Assembly (NCBI RefSeq): GCF_029269265.1
Contig: NZ_JARIXP010000001.1
Coordinates: 671,306 to 735,305 of the forward strand
Source of the DNA: Rheinheimera sp. 1928-s
GTDB taxonomy: Bacteria; Pseudomonadota; Gammaproteobacteria; Enterobacterales; Alteromonadaceae
DNA length: 64,000 bases
Direction of reading: 5' to 3'
Shown: positions 16,073 through 26,866 of the stretch, one piece after another
Position numbering within the stretch: position 1 is the first letter of the stretch
Layout of the letters: each line of letters opens with the position of its first letter
Notes under the pieces: model-generated
Told to the model about the DNA's origin: nothing
The model's database searches: none
What the model saw: only the letters and a program-made list of their open reading frames with translations
Made by a program: the position numbers and the translations under genes

Positions 16073-17266
16073 ATGTTTTCGCACTTACAGCCAACCCCTA
16101 TCGATCCAATTTTAGGTTTAATGGCCGCTTATAAAGAAGATCCAAATCCATTGAAAGTGGACCTTGGGGTGGGTGTCTACAAAGACGAGCAAGGCCATAC
16201 GGCTGTGCTGGATTGTGTGAAAAAAGCCGAAGCGCTGCGTTTAAAAAACGAAGACAGTAAAACCTATATTGGTATGGCAGGTGATTTATCTTTTAACAGC
16301 CATATTGAAAAACTGGCCTTTGGTCAGCACAAAGTACTGTTATCAGGCCGTGTCACTACAGCTCATACTCCAGGTGGCACAGGTGCTTTGCGGGTGGCTG
16401 CTGAATTTATTAAAAAAGCCAATCCGGACGCTACAGTCTGGGTCACTAACCCAACCTGGGCCAACCATATCTCCTTGTTTCAGGCCGCGGGTCTGAAAGT
16501 AAAAGAATATGCTTACTACGACTGGGATACCAAAGGCTTAAAGTTTGACGCCATGTTGACTGAACTGGCACAAGTTCCTGCTGGTGATGTGGTGCTGGTG
16601 CACGCTTGCTGCCATAACCCAAGTGGTATGGATTTAAACTTTGAGCAGTGGAAACAATTTGCTGACTTAGCCAAAGAAAAAGGTTTTACCCCGCTGGTTG
16701 ACATGGCGTATCAGGGTTTTGGTTTAGGTCTGGATGAAGATACCCAGGGCTTACGCTATTTAGCGGATCAGGTTGAAGAGATGATCCTGTGCAGCTCCTG
16801 CTCGAAAAACTTCGGTTTATACCGTGAGCGTATTGGTGCCTGCAGCATAGTGGCAGCCGACAGCAAAACAGCAGACATAGCTAAATCTGTGCTGTTGAGT
16901 GTAGTGCGCAGTATTTATTCTATGCCGCCTGCCCATGGCGCTATCATCGTCAGTCATATTCTGGACAGTCAGGAATTAACGGCTTTATGGCATCAGGAAC
17001 TGGCTGTGATGCGCAATCGTATCAATGACTATCGCCAGCTGATCATCGACAAATTTGCCGCTGAAGGCATCACACAGGATTTCAGCTTTATCACTAAACA
17101 ACACGGTATGTTCTCTTTCCTTGGTATTAACAAAGAGCAAATTGAACGCCTGCGTCAGGATTACAGCATCTATATGGTTGGCTCAAGTCGCGTAAGTATT
17201 GCGGGTTTAAACCACAGCAATATTGATTACTTCGCTAAAGCCATGGCGCAGGTGTTAAAAGGTTAA
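16073..17266 (+). CDS. Aspartate/aromatic amino acid aminotransferase (class I)
   Basis: 397-aa PLP enzyme transferring the amino group between an amino acid (aspartate, tyrosine or phenylalanine) and 2-oxoglutarate. Family marks are LKVDLGVGVYKDE near the start, TYIGMAGDLSFN, THPG-type HTPGGTGALR, HACCHNPSGMD, the PLP lysine in SSCSKNFGLYRERIG, and the substrate-carboxylate Arg in SSRVSIAGLN. This is the AspC/TyrB subgroup; the two cannot be told apart by eye. AGG lies about eight bases before ATG 16073 and a terminator follows. Its product could complete phenylalanine synthesis after PheA. Confidence 0.92.
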   Translation: MFSHLQPTPIDPILGLMAAYKEDPNPLKVDLGVGVYKDEQGHTAVLDCVKKAEALRLKNEDSKTYIGMAGDLSFNSHIEKLAFGQHKVLLSGRVTTAHTPGGTGALRVAAEFIKKANPDATVWVTNPTWANHISLFQAAGLKVKEYAYYDWDTKGLKFDAMLTELAQVPAGDVVLVHACCHNPSGMDLNFEQWKQFADLAKEKGFTPLVDMAYQGFGLGLDEDTQGLRYLADQVEEMILCSSCSKNFGLYRERIGACSIVAADSKTADIAKSVLLSVVRSIYSMPPAHGAIIVSHILDSQELTALWHQELAVMRNRINDYRQLIIDKFAAEGITQDFSFITKQHGMFSFLGINKEQIERLRQDYSIYMVGSSRVSIAGLNHSNIDYFAKAMAQVLKG

Positions 17267-17285
17267 TAGCTTAACCTGCGTACAG

Positions 17286-17310
17286 AGGGCGGCGATAGCT
17301 GCCCTTTTTC
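17286..17310 (+). terminator. Intrinsic terminator after the aminotransferase gene
   Basis: AGGGCGGC, loop GATA, GCTGCCCT (one G-U pair) followed by TTTTTC. It lies 20 bases past the stop codon. Confidence 0.8.
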
Positions 17311-17378
17311 ATAGAGTAAAAAATCAGCTGTTGTCAGGAAAGCTCAGGATAACTAAGCTAGGATAGACAAAGTTTTGT

Positions 17379-18155
17379 ATGCAAAGTGATCTGTCAAGCT
17401 GGAGTTGGGCTGTGAGAAAAAGCTTAGTGGTTGTGCCGTTGTGTTTATTTTTCACCTTCACTGTACATGCTGATGGTCCTGCGCTGAGAGTAGTGACTGA
17501 ATTATCGCCCCCTCATCAGACAATCAAAGACGGCAAAGTGGATGGGCTTAGCACTCAGATTATAGAAGCGACGCTAAAACAAGCCGGGCTGCAAAGCCGT
17601 ATTGAGGTTTATCCCTGGGCCAGAGCTTTTTATATCGCCAGCTCTACACCCAATGTACTGATTTACAATATGGCCAGAACACCGGAGCGGGAAAACGAGT
17701 TCCACTGGATTGGCCCTGTGGCCAAATACCGATTTGGTTTGGTGCGGTTAACGGATCGTACTGACTTAAGCCCAAACCATATCAAAGATTTAGGTTCTGC
17801 TGTTATCGCAGTACAACGAGGTGATTTTTCGGGGCAATGGCTTAAACAACAAGGCATGAAAGAAGGCAAAGAACTGCAGTTGTCGGCTGATATTCTGGAG
17901 TCCTGGCGTTTACTGCTCAAAGGCAAAGTGGACTACGTGATCGATGATCAAGCGGCTTTACCTTCTATGGAGCAACAATTAGCTCTGCCTGCAGGCATCA
18001 CAACTTTTGTATTGGCTATTCCGCAACTTGAGCAACAAACCTACCTGGCCGCCAGCAAAAACAGTGACGCAGAGCTGGTGAAGAAGCTACAGCAGGCCCA
18101 TCTTGAAGTGCAAAAAACTCAGCTGTATCAGGACGTGATGACTGGGCGCTTTTAA
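17379..18155 (+). CDS. Periplasmic solute-binding protein (SBP_bac_3-like)
   Basis: 258 aa. A signal peptide (hydrophobic VVVPLCLFFTFTVHA, then DGPALRVV) precedes a bacterial extracellular solute-binding fold: VVTELSPPHQTIKDGKVDGLSTQII, YPWARAFYIA, PNVLIYNMARTPERE and the second lobe VAVQRGDF...YVIDDQAAL. No permease or ATPase gene is adjacent, so it is an orphan binding protein of the type widespread in Shewanella and Alteromonas relatives. A GTG at 17412 just before the hydrophobic stretch is an alternative start. Ligand unknown; the family mainly binds polar amino acids. Confidence 0.82.
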   Translation: MQSDLSSWSWAVRKSLVVVPLCLFFTFTVHADGPALRVVTELSPPHQTIKDGKVDGLSTQIIEATLKQAGLQSRIEVYPWARAFYIASSTPNVLIYNMARTPERENEFHWIGPVAKYRFGLVRLTDRTDLSPNHIKDLGSAVIAVQRGDFSGQWLKQQGMKEGKELQLSADILESWRLLLKGKVDYVIDDQAALPSMEQQLALPAGITTFVLAIPQLEQQTYLAASKNSDAELVKKLQQAHLEVQKTQLYQDVMTGRF

Positions 18156-18165
18156 ACTCTCTATG

Positions 18166-18702
18166 TTACAGGGCTATCAACTCATTCATCAGTTGAGTTA
18201 GCCATTGATCCAGGCGCTGATCGGTTAAATCGTATTGATTCTCTTCATCCAAAGCTAAGCCATAAAACCATTCATTGTCAGCCGTGACTGCTTTGGAGGC
18301 GATAAAGTCATAACCTTCAGTCGGCCAGAAACCAATACGACTACAGTCTTGTGGCGCTATGGCCTGATGCAACATACCTACAGCATCCTGGAACCACTCG
18401 GCGTAGCCCAGCTGATCGCCCATGCCATAAATAGCCACAATTTTGCCGCTTAAATCCACTTCAGCGATATCATCCCAATGGGCTTCCCAGTCTTCCTGCA
18501 GTTCGCCAAAGTCCCAGGTTGAAATACCTAAAATAAGCAGATCATAGTCAGCCATCAGTGCCAGAGGCTGATCTTTAATATTATGAAGTGTTACACTGCT
18601 GCCATCCGGCAGGCTTGGGTCAGCACTTAACAGTGCCTGAATTTTTTCCGCCACTATTTGGGTGTAGCAGGTGGTGGAGCCGTAAAAAAGACCAATTTTC
18701 AT
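18166..18702 (-). CDS. fldB: Flavodoxin FldB
   Basis: 178-aa long-chain flavodoxin carrying FMN, a low-potential electron donor. The phosphate-binding loop GSTTCYTQ is at residues 8-15; [21 protein letters not shown] carries the loop Trp that stacks on FMN, and [16 protein letters not shown] the second loop. The loop pattern and the C-terminal [15 protein letters not shown] closely follow E. coli FldB rather than FldA. The start is ATG 18702; the 23 residues read upstream are not family sequence. It is divergent from xerD with 93 bases between starts, the same neighbour as in E. coli. Confidence 0.93.
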   Translation of the reverse strand: MKIGLFYGSTTCYTQIVAEKIQALLSADPSLPDGSSVTLHNIKDQPLALMADYDLLILGISTWDFGELQEDWEAHWDDIAEVDLSGKIVAIYGMGDQLGYAEWFQDAVGMLHQAIAPQDCSRIGFWPTEGYDFIASKAVTADNEWFYGLALDEENQYDLTDQRLDQWLTQLMNELIAL

Positions 18703-18795
18703 CTGGCGGGACTCAGCATTTTCGGTGGGCGGCAGTGTAGCAGAACAGCGCAAATCAACAAAGTCAGACAAGGTAAATTAACCAGGGAGCAGCAA

Positions 18796-19701
18796 GTGGC
18801 AGCAGTGTTGGCCATCTCAGAACAACAGCTTATTAAAGCCTTTTTAGACCAGCTCTGGCTGGATAAAGGCGTCAGCGAGCATACGCTAAGTGCTTACGGT
18901 ACAGACCTGACTAAATTCGCGTTATTTTTGCAACAACAGGGCCAGCAACTGACGGCTGTGGATCAAATGCTGCTGAATAGTTATTTGGCGTTTCGGGTGG
19001 ATCAAGGCTTTAGTCCACGTAGCACCTCAAGAACTTTAAGCAGTTTGCGACGTTTTTATCGTCATCTGCATAAAACCCGGCAAATCACCGAAAACCCGCT
19101 GTCGGACGTATTTAACCCTAAAATTGGCCGCTCTTTGCCTAAAACCTTGTCCGAGCAGGATGTGGATTTACTGCTGTCTGCCCCGGATGTCAGCGATTTA
19201 ATTCAGTTTCGCGACAAAGTGATGTTAGAAATTCTGTATGCGGCCGGTCTTCGAGTATCGGAGCTGGTGGGTTTAACCTTACAGCAAATTAATTTGCGGC
19301 AGGGTTTAGTGCGGGTCACAGGCAAAGGTAAAAAAGAACGGCTGGTCCCTTTAGGCGAAACTGCGGTGGAATGGTTGGATAATTACCTGAAGCAAGGCCG
19401 TGCTTTGTTGCTTGATGGTCAGAGTGATGTGGTGTTTCCAAGCAACAGAGGCCAACAAATGACCCGACAAACTTTCTGGCACCGAATTAAGTTTTATGCC
19501 AAAGTGGCGGGCATTAGTGCAGAGTTGTCACCGCATACGGTACGGCATGCTTTTGCCACCCATTTATTGAATCATGGTGCAGATTTGAGGGTCGTACAGC
19601 TGTTATTAGGGCATAGCGATTTATCGACCACCCAAATTTATACTCATGTGGCGCAGGCGCGTTTGCAAAGTTTACATCAACAACATCATCCCAGAGGCTA
19701 G
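18796..19701 (+). CDS. xerD: Site-specific tyrosine recombinase XerD
   Basis: Resolves chromosome dimers at dif together with XerC. 301 aa from GTG 18796, which has GGGAG six bases upstream; the longer reading from 18658 runs back into fldB and lacks support. The N-terminal SAM-like domain (FLDQLWLDKGVSEHTLSAYGTDL) is followed by the catalytic domain with Arg in AAGLRVSELVG (about 153), Lys in GKGKKERLVPLG, HTVR (247-250), His in LLGHSDLSTTQ (273) and the nucleophile Tyr282 in QIYTHV. All catalytic residues are present. First gene of an xerD-dsbC-recJ run. Confidence 0.95.
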   Translation: MAAVLAISEQQLIKAFLDQLWLDKGVSEHTLSAYGTDLTKFALFLQQQGQQLTAVDQMLLNSYLAFRVDQGFSPRSTSRTLSSLRRFYRHLHKTRQITENPLSDVFNPKIGRSLPKTLSEQDVDLLLSAPDVSDLIQFRDKVMLEILYAAGLRVSELVGLTLQQINLRQGLVRVTGKGKKERLVPLGETAVEWLDNYLKQGRALLLDGQSDVVFPSNRGQQMTRQTFWHRIKFYAKVAGISAELSPHTVRHAFATHLLNHGADLRVVQLLLGHSDLSTTQIYTHVAQARLQSLHQQHHPRG

Positions 19702-19722
19702 CTTTGGGTGCAGGAAATACAG

Positions 19723-20430
19723 ATGAAGAAGTTTAGCTATCTCGCCGTTATGGCAACCTTTTTAAGTACTGGTTTAACAGCTCAGGTGAGCTCACCTGAA
19801 GTGAACAAAGCCTTTTCAGACATTGGTTTAAATGTTAAAGCTGTGGCAGATTCTGCAGTACCTGGCATGCTACAAGTGCATACCGACAAAGGTTTATTCT
19901 TTATTTCGGACAATCAACAGTATTTGTTTGAAGGCAATATTTACGATTTAAAAAATAAAAAACTGGTCAATGAAGACATTCTGAAGGATATCCGTAAAGC
20001 GGGCGTCAAAGAATTTACCGACTCAGCGATCGAGTTTAAAGCTGCTGATGAAAAATACGTGGTGCATATATTTACTGACACCAGTTGCGGTTATTGCCGT
20101 AAGTTACATAACGAAATGGCAGACCTGAACAAAGCTGGTATTACAGTGCGTTATCTGGCTTTTCCGCGGGGTGGCGTGCAGTCTGCAACTTATGATGAAC
20201 TGCAATCCATCTGGTGTGCAAAAGACACCCAACAGGCGATGACAGACGGTAAAGCCGGTAAAGCGGTAAAGCAGGCAAGTTGCAAGAACACTGTGGCTCA
20301 GCAGTATGAGTTAGGCCAAAGTTTTGGTATCACTGGCACTCCGGCACTCATTTTACCTGATGGCCGTTTAATTCCTGGCTATCAACCAGCTGCCGCTTTA
20401 GCTGCCGCCTTGAGCCAAAATGCGCCATAA
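19723..20430 (+). CDS. dsbC: Thiol:disulfide interchange protein DsbC
   Basis: Periplasmic disulfide isomerase. It has a signal peptide (MKKFSYLAVMATFLSTGLTAQ), an N-terminal dimerisation domain to about residue 80, then a thioredoxin fold with the active-site CGYC (Cys122, Cys125) in HIFTDTSCGYCRKLH and the cis-Pro loop GITGTPALIL. A second Cys pair (IWCAKD and ASCKNT) matches the structural disulfide of DsbC. The start is ATG 19723, with AGGAAAT just upstream; GTG 19708 adds five residues before the signal peptide. It lies 21 bases after xerD and 12 before recJ. Confidence 0.94.
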   Translation: MKKFSYLAVMATFLSTGLTAQVSSPEVNKAFSDIGLNVKAVADSAVPGMLQVHTDKGLFFISDNQQYLFEGNIYDLKNKKLVNEDILKDIRKAGVKEFTDSAIEFKAADEKYVVHIFTDTSCGYCRKLHNEMADLNKAGITVRYLAFPRGGVQSATYDELQSIWCAKDTQQAMTDGKAGKAVKQASCKNTVAQQYELGQSFGITGTPALILPDGRLIPGYQPAAALAAALSQNAP

Positions 20431-20442
20431 GCAGGTTTCAGT

Positions 20443-22173
20443 TTGAGTATTATTAAAGCATTACAACGCCGGCCTGTACCGGCTATTTCATCGGAACTCT
20501 CCCAATACCATCCGGTGATCCAGCGTATTTATGCCAGCCGTGGCATTGATAGCTCGCTGCAACTGGCCCGAGGTGCCGCTCAGTTACTGCCTTTCACTTT
20601 GCTCAAAGGTATTTCTGCTGCTGTGACTTTGTTGATTGAGGCGTTGCAGCAGCAACAGCATATTGTCATAGTCGGCGATTTTGACGCAGATGGCGCCACC
20701 AGCACAGCTACTTTGCTGACCGGTTTAAAAAGCCTGGGTTTTAAGCATGTGGAATATCTGGTGCCAAACCGTTTTGAATACGGTTATGGTTTGTCTGTCG
20801 AGATGGCAGAAATTGCTGTGGCTCAGGGCGCTCAGCTGATAGTCACAGTCGACAATGGCATTTCAGCCATTGACGGTATAGCGCTGGCGAAAAAAATGGG
20901 TGTCAAAGTGCTGGTCACAGACCACCATTTAGCTGGCAACGAGCTGCCGGATGCTGACGCTATTGTTAATCCAAACCAGCCAGGTTGTGATTTCCCCAGT
21001 AAACAGCTTGCTGGTGTCGGGGTGGCGTTTTACCTGTTGCTAGCACTGCGTGCTGAACTTCGTACTCAAGGTTATTTTACTGAAGCCTTTCCTGCACCTA
21101 ATTTAGCGGATCTGTTGGACCTGGTGGCTTTAGGTACGGTAGCTGACGTAGTTCCGCTTGATACGAATAACCGTATTCTGGTGCATCAGGGCTTGCAGCG
21201 TATCCGCAGTGGCAAAGCAAGGCCAGGCATTCAGGCGCTTATTGATATTGCCAACCGCAAAGCGGAAAAGTTGACGGCGCAGGATTTTGGTTTTGCTTTA
21301 GCACCGCGCTTAAATGCAGCAGGGCGTTTGGATGATATGGGACTTGGCATCAGCTGCTTATTAGCGCCTGATTTACCCCGTGCCCGCATGTATGCTGCAG
21401 AGCTCGATAGCTTAAACGTCGAGCGTCGTGAAATAGAGCAGGGCATGCAGCAGGAAGCGCAAGCTTATCTGCAGCGGTTGTCTTTTGCCTCTGAAGAGCT
21501 GCCGGACGCTTTGTGTTTGTACCAAAGTGACTGGCATCAAGGCGTGATAGGTATTTTGGCTGGCCGGATTAAAGAGCAATACCACAGACCTGTGTTGGTG
21601 TTCGCACAAGGCGACGAAGGCGAGCTGAAAGGTTCTGCCCGTTCTATTCCAGGCTTACATATCCGTGATTTATTAGATGAAGTCTCTACTCAATACCCAG
21701 GCCTGATTAAAAAGTTTGGTGGCCACGCCATGGCGGCGGGTTTAACTATTGCCGAAGAGCGTTTTGAAACCTTTAAACTGGCACTGAATTTTGTGGCCAA
21801 AAAGTACCTGACGCCAGAGCTGTTGACCGCAGTGCTTTATACAGACGGCGATTTGAGCAGTGATTGTTTATCTGTACCTTTTGCCCAGCTGTTACAACAG
21901 GCTGGCCCCTGGGGGCAGGCCTTCCCTGAACCTGTATTTGAAGGCGAGTTTGTCATACGCCAACAACGTCTGCTGGCAGATAAACACCTCAAACTGATGT
22001 TGGAATCGAGCGATGGCGCTCTGGTCGATGCCATCTGGTTTAACGCTGACAACAAAGCCTGGCCTGATGCCAACGTGAAAAAAATCCGCGTCGCTTATCA
22101 GTTGGATATCAACGACTACCGTGACCAACAATCGGTGCAGTTGATTGTTCGGCTGATTGAAAAAATCTGTTAG
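20443..22173 (+). CDS. recJ: Single-stranded-DNA-specific exonuclease RecJ
   Basis: 5'-3' ssDNA exonuclease of recombination and mismatch repair. 576 aa. DHH-family motifs are clear: VGDFDADGATSTA (motif I), TVDNGISA, the DHH of LVTDHHL (motif III), the ALGTVADVVPL region, and the C-terminal DHHA1 domain with GSARSIPGLHIRDLL and FGGHAMAAGLT. An OB-fold segment closes the protein. The start is TTG 20443, with AGG seven bases upstream and no nearby ATG. It overlaps no neighbour, follows dsbC by 12 bases and is probably co-transcribed with it. Confidence 0.95.
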   Translation: MSIIKALQRRPVPAISSELSQYHPVIQRIYASRGIDSSLQLARGAAQLLPFTLLKGISAAVTLLIEALQQQQHIVIVGDFDADGATSTATLLTGLKSLGFKHVEYLVPNRFEYGYGLSVEMAEIAVAQGAQLIVTVDNGISAIDGIALAKKMGVKVLVTDHHLAGNELPDADAIVNPNQPGCDFPSKQLAGVGVAFYLLLALRAELRTQGYFTEAFPAPNLADLLDLVALGTVADVVPLDTNNRILVHQGLQRIRSGKARPGIQALIDIANRKAEKLTAQDFGFALAPRLNAAGRLDDMGLGISCLLAPDLPRARMYAAELDSLNVERREIEQGMQQEAQAYLQRLSFASEELPDALCLYQSDWHQGVIGILAGRIKEQYHRPVLVFAQGDEGELKGSARSIPGLHIRDLLDEVSTQYPGLIKKFGGHAMAAGLTIAEERFETFKLALNFVAKKYLTPELLTAVLYTDGDLSSDCLSVPFAQLLQQAGPWGQAFPEPVFEGEFVIRQQRLLADKHLKLMLESSDGALVDAIWFNADNKAWPDANVKKIRVAYQLDINDYRDQQSVQLIVRLIEKIC

Positions 22174-22186
22174 TTCCATGCTAAAC

Positions 22187-22227
22187 GGATCCTGCACAGC
22201 TTTTGTTGAAAAGTCAGTGCAGGATCC
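22187..22227. repeat. Inverted repeat between recJ and prfB
   Basis: Two 11-bp perfect arms, GGATCCTGCAC (22187-22197) and GTGCAGGATCC (22217-22227), enclose a 19-base spacer. It lies 14 bases after the recJ stop and could end that transcript, although no strong U-tract follows. Confidence 0.6.
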
Positions 22228-22323
22228 TGTTCAACTCTTTCAATAGAAAATCGTCGGGATGGCTGCATGTCTGCTGAAATATTGCTACAATCGCCACCAA
22301 TTTTTTCCTAAGCGCCTTAAATC

Positions 22324-23422
22324 ATGTTTGAAGTAAATCCGGTATACAACGCCATTAAAGATCTGACTGAACGCACGAACGTGCTTCGGGGGTATCTTTG
22401 ACTACGACGCCAAAAAAGAAAAGCTAGAAGAAGTCAGCCGTGAGCTGGAAGATTCTGCCGTCTGGAACAACCCCGAAAATGCACAGGCATTAGGCAAAGA
22501 ACGTTCAGCGCTGGAACAGATTGTTGGCACCATCGACAAGCTGGATCAGGGTCTGGAAGACGTGGCTGGCTTAGTAGAGCTGGCAGTTGAAGCCGAAGAC
22601 GAAGATACCTTTATCGAAGCTCAGACTGAACTGGCCGACTTAGAATTACAGCTGGCTAAGCTGGAATTCCGTCGTATGTTTTCCGGCCAAAGTGATCCGG
22701 CCGATTGTTACCTGGATATTCAATCTGGTTCTGGTGGTACTGAAGCTCAAGACTGGGCCAGTATTTTAATGCGTATGTATCTGCGTTGGGGCGAAGCCAA
22801 AGGCTTTAAACCTGAGTTATACGAAGTGACAGACGGCGACGTGGCTGGTATCAAAGGCTGTACCATCAAATTTACTGGCGAATATGCCTATGGTTGGTTA
22901 CGTACTGAAACCGGTGTGCACCGTTTAGTGCGTAAAAGCCCGTTTGACTCAGGCAACCGTCGCCATACCTCTTTTGCGTCAGTTTTTGTGTCGCCAGAAG
23001 TGGATGACGATATTGAAATCGAGATCAACCCGGCCGACTTACGTATAGATACTTACCGTGCTTCAGGCGCTGGTGGTCAGCACGTTAACAGAACCGACTC
23101 AGCGGTCCGTATTACTCACTTACCAACCAATATTGTGGTGCAGTGTCAGAACGACAGGTCACAACATAAAAACCGTGATAACGCCTACAAGCAGTTACGC
23201 GCCAAGTTGTATGAGTTTGAACTGCAAAAACAAAACGCCGAAAAACAAGCACTGGAAGACACCAAGTCGGACATCGGCTGGGGCAGTCAAATCCGCTCTT
23301 ACGTGCTGGATGACTCGCGTATTAAAGACTTACGCACAGGCGTCGAAACCCGCAATACCCAGGCGGTGTTGGACGGCGATTTAGACAAATTTATTGAAGC
23401 CAGCTTAAAAGCCGGTTTGTAA
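22324..23422 (+). CDS. prfB: Peptide chain release factor 2, with programmed +1 frameshift
   Basis: Terminates translation at UGA and UAA. The first 25 codons run from ATG 22324 to an in-frame TGA at 22399-22401. The slippery context is CGGGGGTATCTTTGAC: an internal Shine-Dalgarno-like GGGGG three bases before CTT, then TGA C. Slipping on CTT moves decoding to GAC at 22400, giving 365 residues in total, the E. coli length. The shifted part has the anticodon-like SPF tripeptide (RKSPFDSG) and the peptidyl-tRNA hydrolysing GGQ ([15 protein letters not shown]). A TACAAT -10 lies 33 bases before the start. The frameshift autoregulates RF2 level: low RF2 lets the ribosome pause and slip. lysS follows after 25 bases, as in E. 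coli. Confidence 0.97.
22387..22401 (+). promoter_or_regulatory. prfB recoding site
   Basis: GGGGG Shine-Dalgarno-like stimulator followed by TAT, the slip codon CTT and the stop TGA with C after it. This layout, with three bases between the G-run and CTT, is the conserved RF2 autoregulatory element. Confidence 0.95.
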
Positions 23423-23447
23423 TTTAGCTTACTATCAGGAACTTACT

Positions 23448-24974
23448 ATGTCTGAACAGAACACTCCTATTGAAGAACATCAGGACGTTAATAAACTGAT
23501 TGCTGAGCGTAAACATAAGCTGGCCGGATTACGTGAACTAGGTAACCCATTTCCAAATGACTTTCGCCGTGATGCCACTTCCGATCAGATCCATGCTCAG
23601 TACGAGCACCTGAGCAAAGAAGAGCTGGAAGAGAAAAAAATCCGTGTCACTGTGGCAGGTCGTATGATGCTGCGCCGTATTATGGGTAAAGCCAGCTTTA
23701 CTACGATTCAGGACGTGGGCGGTAAGCTGCAGTTGTATGTAGCACGCGATAGTCTGGCAGAAAATGTCTACAACGAAGGTTTTAAAAAGTGGGATTTAGG
23801 TGACATAGTCGGCGGTAGCGGCGTGTTGTTTAAAACTCAGACCGGTGAGCTGACGGTCTGGTTAGACGAAATTCGTTTACTGACCAAAGCGCTGCGTCCA
23901 CTGCCGGACAAATTCCACGGTTTAACCGATCAGGAAGCTTGTTACCGTCAGCGTTATTTAGATTTGATCGTGAACGACCAGTCACGCAAAACCTTTTTAA
24001 TCCGTTCAAAAACTGTGGCTTATATCCGTCAGTTTTTTAACAGCAAAGGCTTTTTAGAAGTAGAAACCCCAATGCTGCAAAGCATTCCAGGTGGTGCTTC
24101 GGCCCGTCCGTTTGAAACACACCACAATGCGCTGGATATGCAAATGTTCCTGCGTATTGCACCAGAGCTGTATTTAAAACGTTTAGTGGTGGGTGGTTTT
24201 GAAAAAGTATTTGAGCTGAACCGTAACTTCCGTAACGAAGGCGTTTCAACCCGTCATAACCCAGAATTCACTATGCTGGAATTCTACTGGGCTTATGCTG
24301 ATTACAACGATTTAATGGATATCACTGAAGAGTTATTCCGTGGTTTGGCGCAGTCTGTGCTGGGCACGACTGAAGTGCCTTATCAGGGTAATCTGTTTGA
24401 CTTCGGTAAGCCTTTTGCCCGTATGTCAGTGACTGAATCTATTCTGCACTACAACCCGGAAGTTAAACTGGAGCAGTTAACGACTCGTGAAGCTGTGGCT
24501 GAATTGGCCAAGTCGTTAGGTATTGAAGTCAAAGCCAACTATGGTCATGGTCGTATTCTGATGGAAGTCTTTGATGAGCTGGTCGAAACCAAGCTGCAAC
24601 AACCTACTTTTATCACTGAATACCCGGCCGAGATTTCTCCGCTGGCCCGCCGTAATGACCATAATCCGGAAATCACTGACCGTTTTGAGTTCTTTATCGG
24701 TGGTCGTGAATTAGGCAATGGGTTCAGCGAATTAAACGATGCTGAAGATCAGGCTGAACGTTTCCGTGAGCAAGTTGCGCAAAAAGAAGCCGGTGATGAT
24801 GAAGCCATGTACTACGACGAAGATTTCGTCACAGCACTGGAACATGGTTTACCGCCAACAGCAGGCCAGGGTATAGGTATCGACCGTCTGGTGATGTTAC
24901 TGGCCGACGCGCCAAGCATTCGTGATGTCATTCTGTTCCCGCATATGCGCCATACCGATAAACACGGCTCATAA
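23448..24974 (+). CDS. lysS: Lysyl-tRNA synthetase, class II
   Basis: Charges tRNA-Lys. 508 aa. The N-terminal OB-fold anticodon-binding domain ([24 protein letters not shown]) is at about 64-150. The class II catalytic core has motif 1 around [21 protein letters not shown], motif 2 [23 protein letters not shown] and motif 3 [11 protein letters not shown] near the C-terminus. AGGA lies eight bases before ATG 23448. It is downstream of prfB with 25 bases between, probably one operon, and ends at a strong terminator. Confidence 0.97.
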   Translation: MSEQNTPIEEHQDVNKLIAERKHKLAGLRELGNPFPNDFRRDATSDQIHAQYEHLSKEELEEKKIRVTVAGRMMLRRIMGKASFTTIQDVGGKLQLYVARDSLAENVYNEGFKKWDLGDIVGGSGVLFKTQTGELTVWLDEIRLLTKALRPLPDKFHGLTDQEACYRQRYLDLIVNDQSRKTFLIRSKTVAYIRQFFNSKGFLEVETPMLQSIPGGASARPFETHHNALDMQMFLRIAPELYLKRLVVGGFEKVFELNRNFRNEGVSTRHNPEFTMLEFYWAYADYNDLMDITEELFRGLAQSVLGTTEVPYQGNLFDFGKPFARMSVTESILHYNPEVKLEQLTTREAVAELAKSLGIEVKANYGHGRILMEVFDELVETKLQQPTFITEYPAEISPLARRNDHNPEITDRFEFFIGGRELGNGFSELNDAEDQAERFREQVAQKEAGDDEAMYYDEDFVTALEHGLPPTAGQGIGIDRLVMLLADAPSIRDVILFPHMRHTDKHGS

Positions 24975-24985
24975 GTTTTGAATTT

Positions 24986-25011
24986 AAAAGGCAGCGCAAG
25001 CTGCCTTTTTC
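24986..25011 (+). terminator. Intrinsic terminator after lysS
   Basis: AAAAGGCAGC, loop GCAA, GCTGCCTTTT and further T. A 10-bp perfect stem, 12 bases past the lysS stop; likely ends the prfB-lysS transcript. Confidence 0.9.
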
Positions 25012-25084
25012 TTCTGCGCTCATGCAAAATCAGCGCCTTTCGCTGCGCTTTGCTGATTTATTATTTTTTTATCCTGCCTTTTGA

Positions 25085-25113
25085 TTGAGCGGCAAGCCGC
25101 CCTTTGTTATAAT
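25085..25113 (+). promoter_or_regulatory. Probable pyrG promoter
   Basis: TTGAGC (25085-25090), 17-base spacer, TATAAT (25108-25113), then 56 bases to the pyrG start. The spacer contains the small palindrome GCGGC-AA-GCCGC (25089-25100), which might bind a regulator. Confidence 0.7.
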
Positions 25114-25136
25114 TTTCACCCGTCCTAAGTTCGTAA

Positions 25137-26807
<1,671 letters not shown>

Positions 26808-26815
26808 CCAGTTGC

Positions 26816-26841
26816 AGCCGGGCTATTAGTCCGGCTTTTTT
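26816..26841 (+). terminator. Hairpin with T-run between pyrG and eno
   Basis: AGCCGG, 9-base loop, CCGGCT, then TTTTTT. The stem is six pairs. eno starts only 26 bases later, so it may give partial termination within a pyrG-eno transcript. Confidence 0.65.
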
Positions 26842-26866
26842 ATGCGACAAATAGAAGGGGATTTAC

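Noticed and set aside
18658-18795. 46-residue extension of XerD
   Set aside because: Overlaps the fldB start on the other strand and is absent from the family; GTG 18796 has a good ribosome binding site.
22562-22564. Start of prfB at 22562
   Set aside because: It removes about 79 N-terminal residues; the frameshift element upstream explains the full protein.
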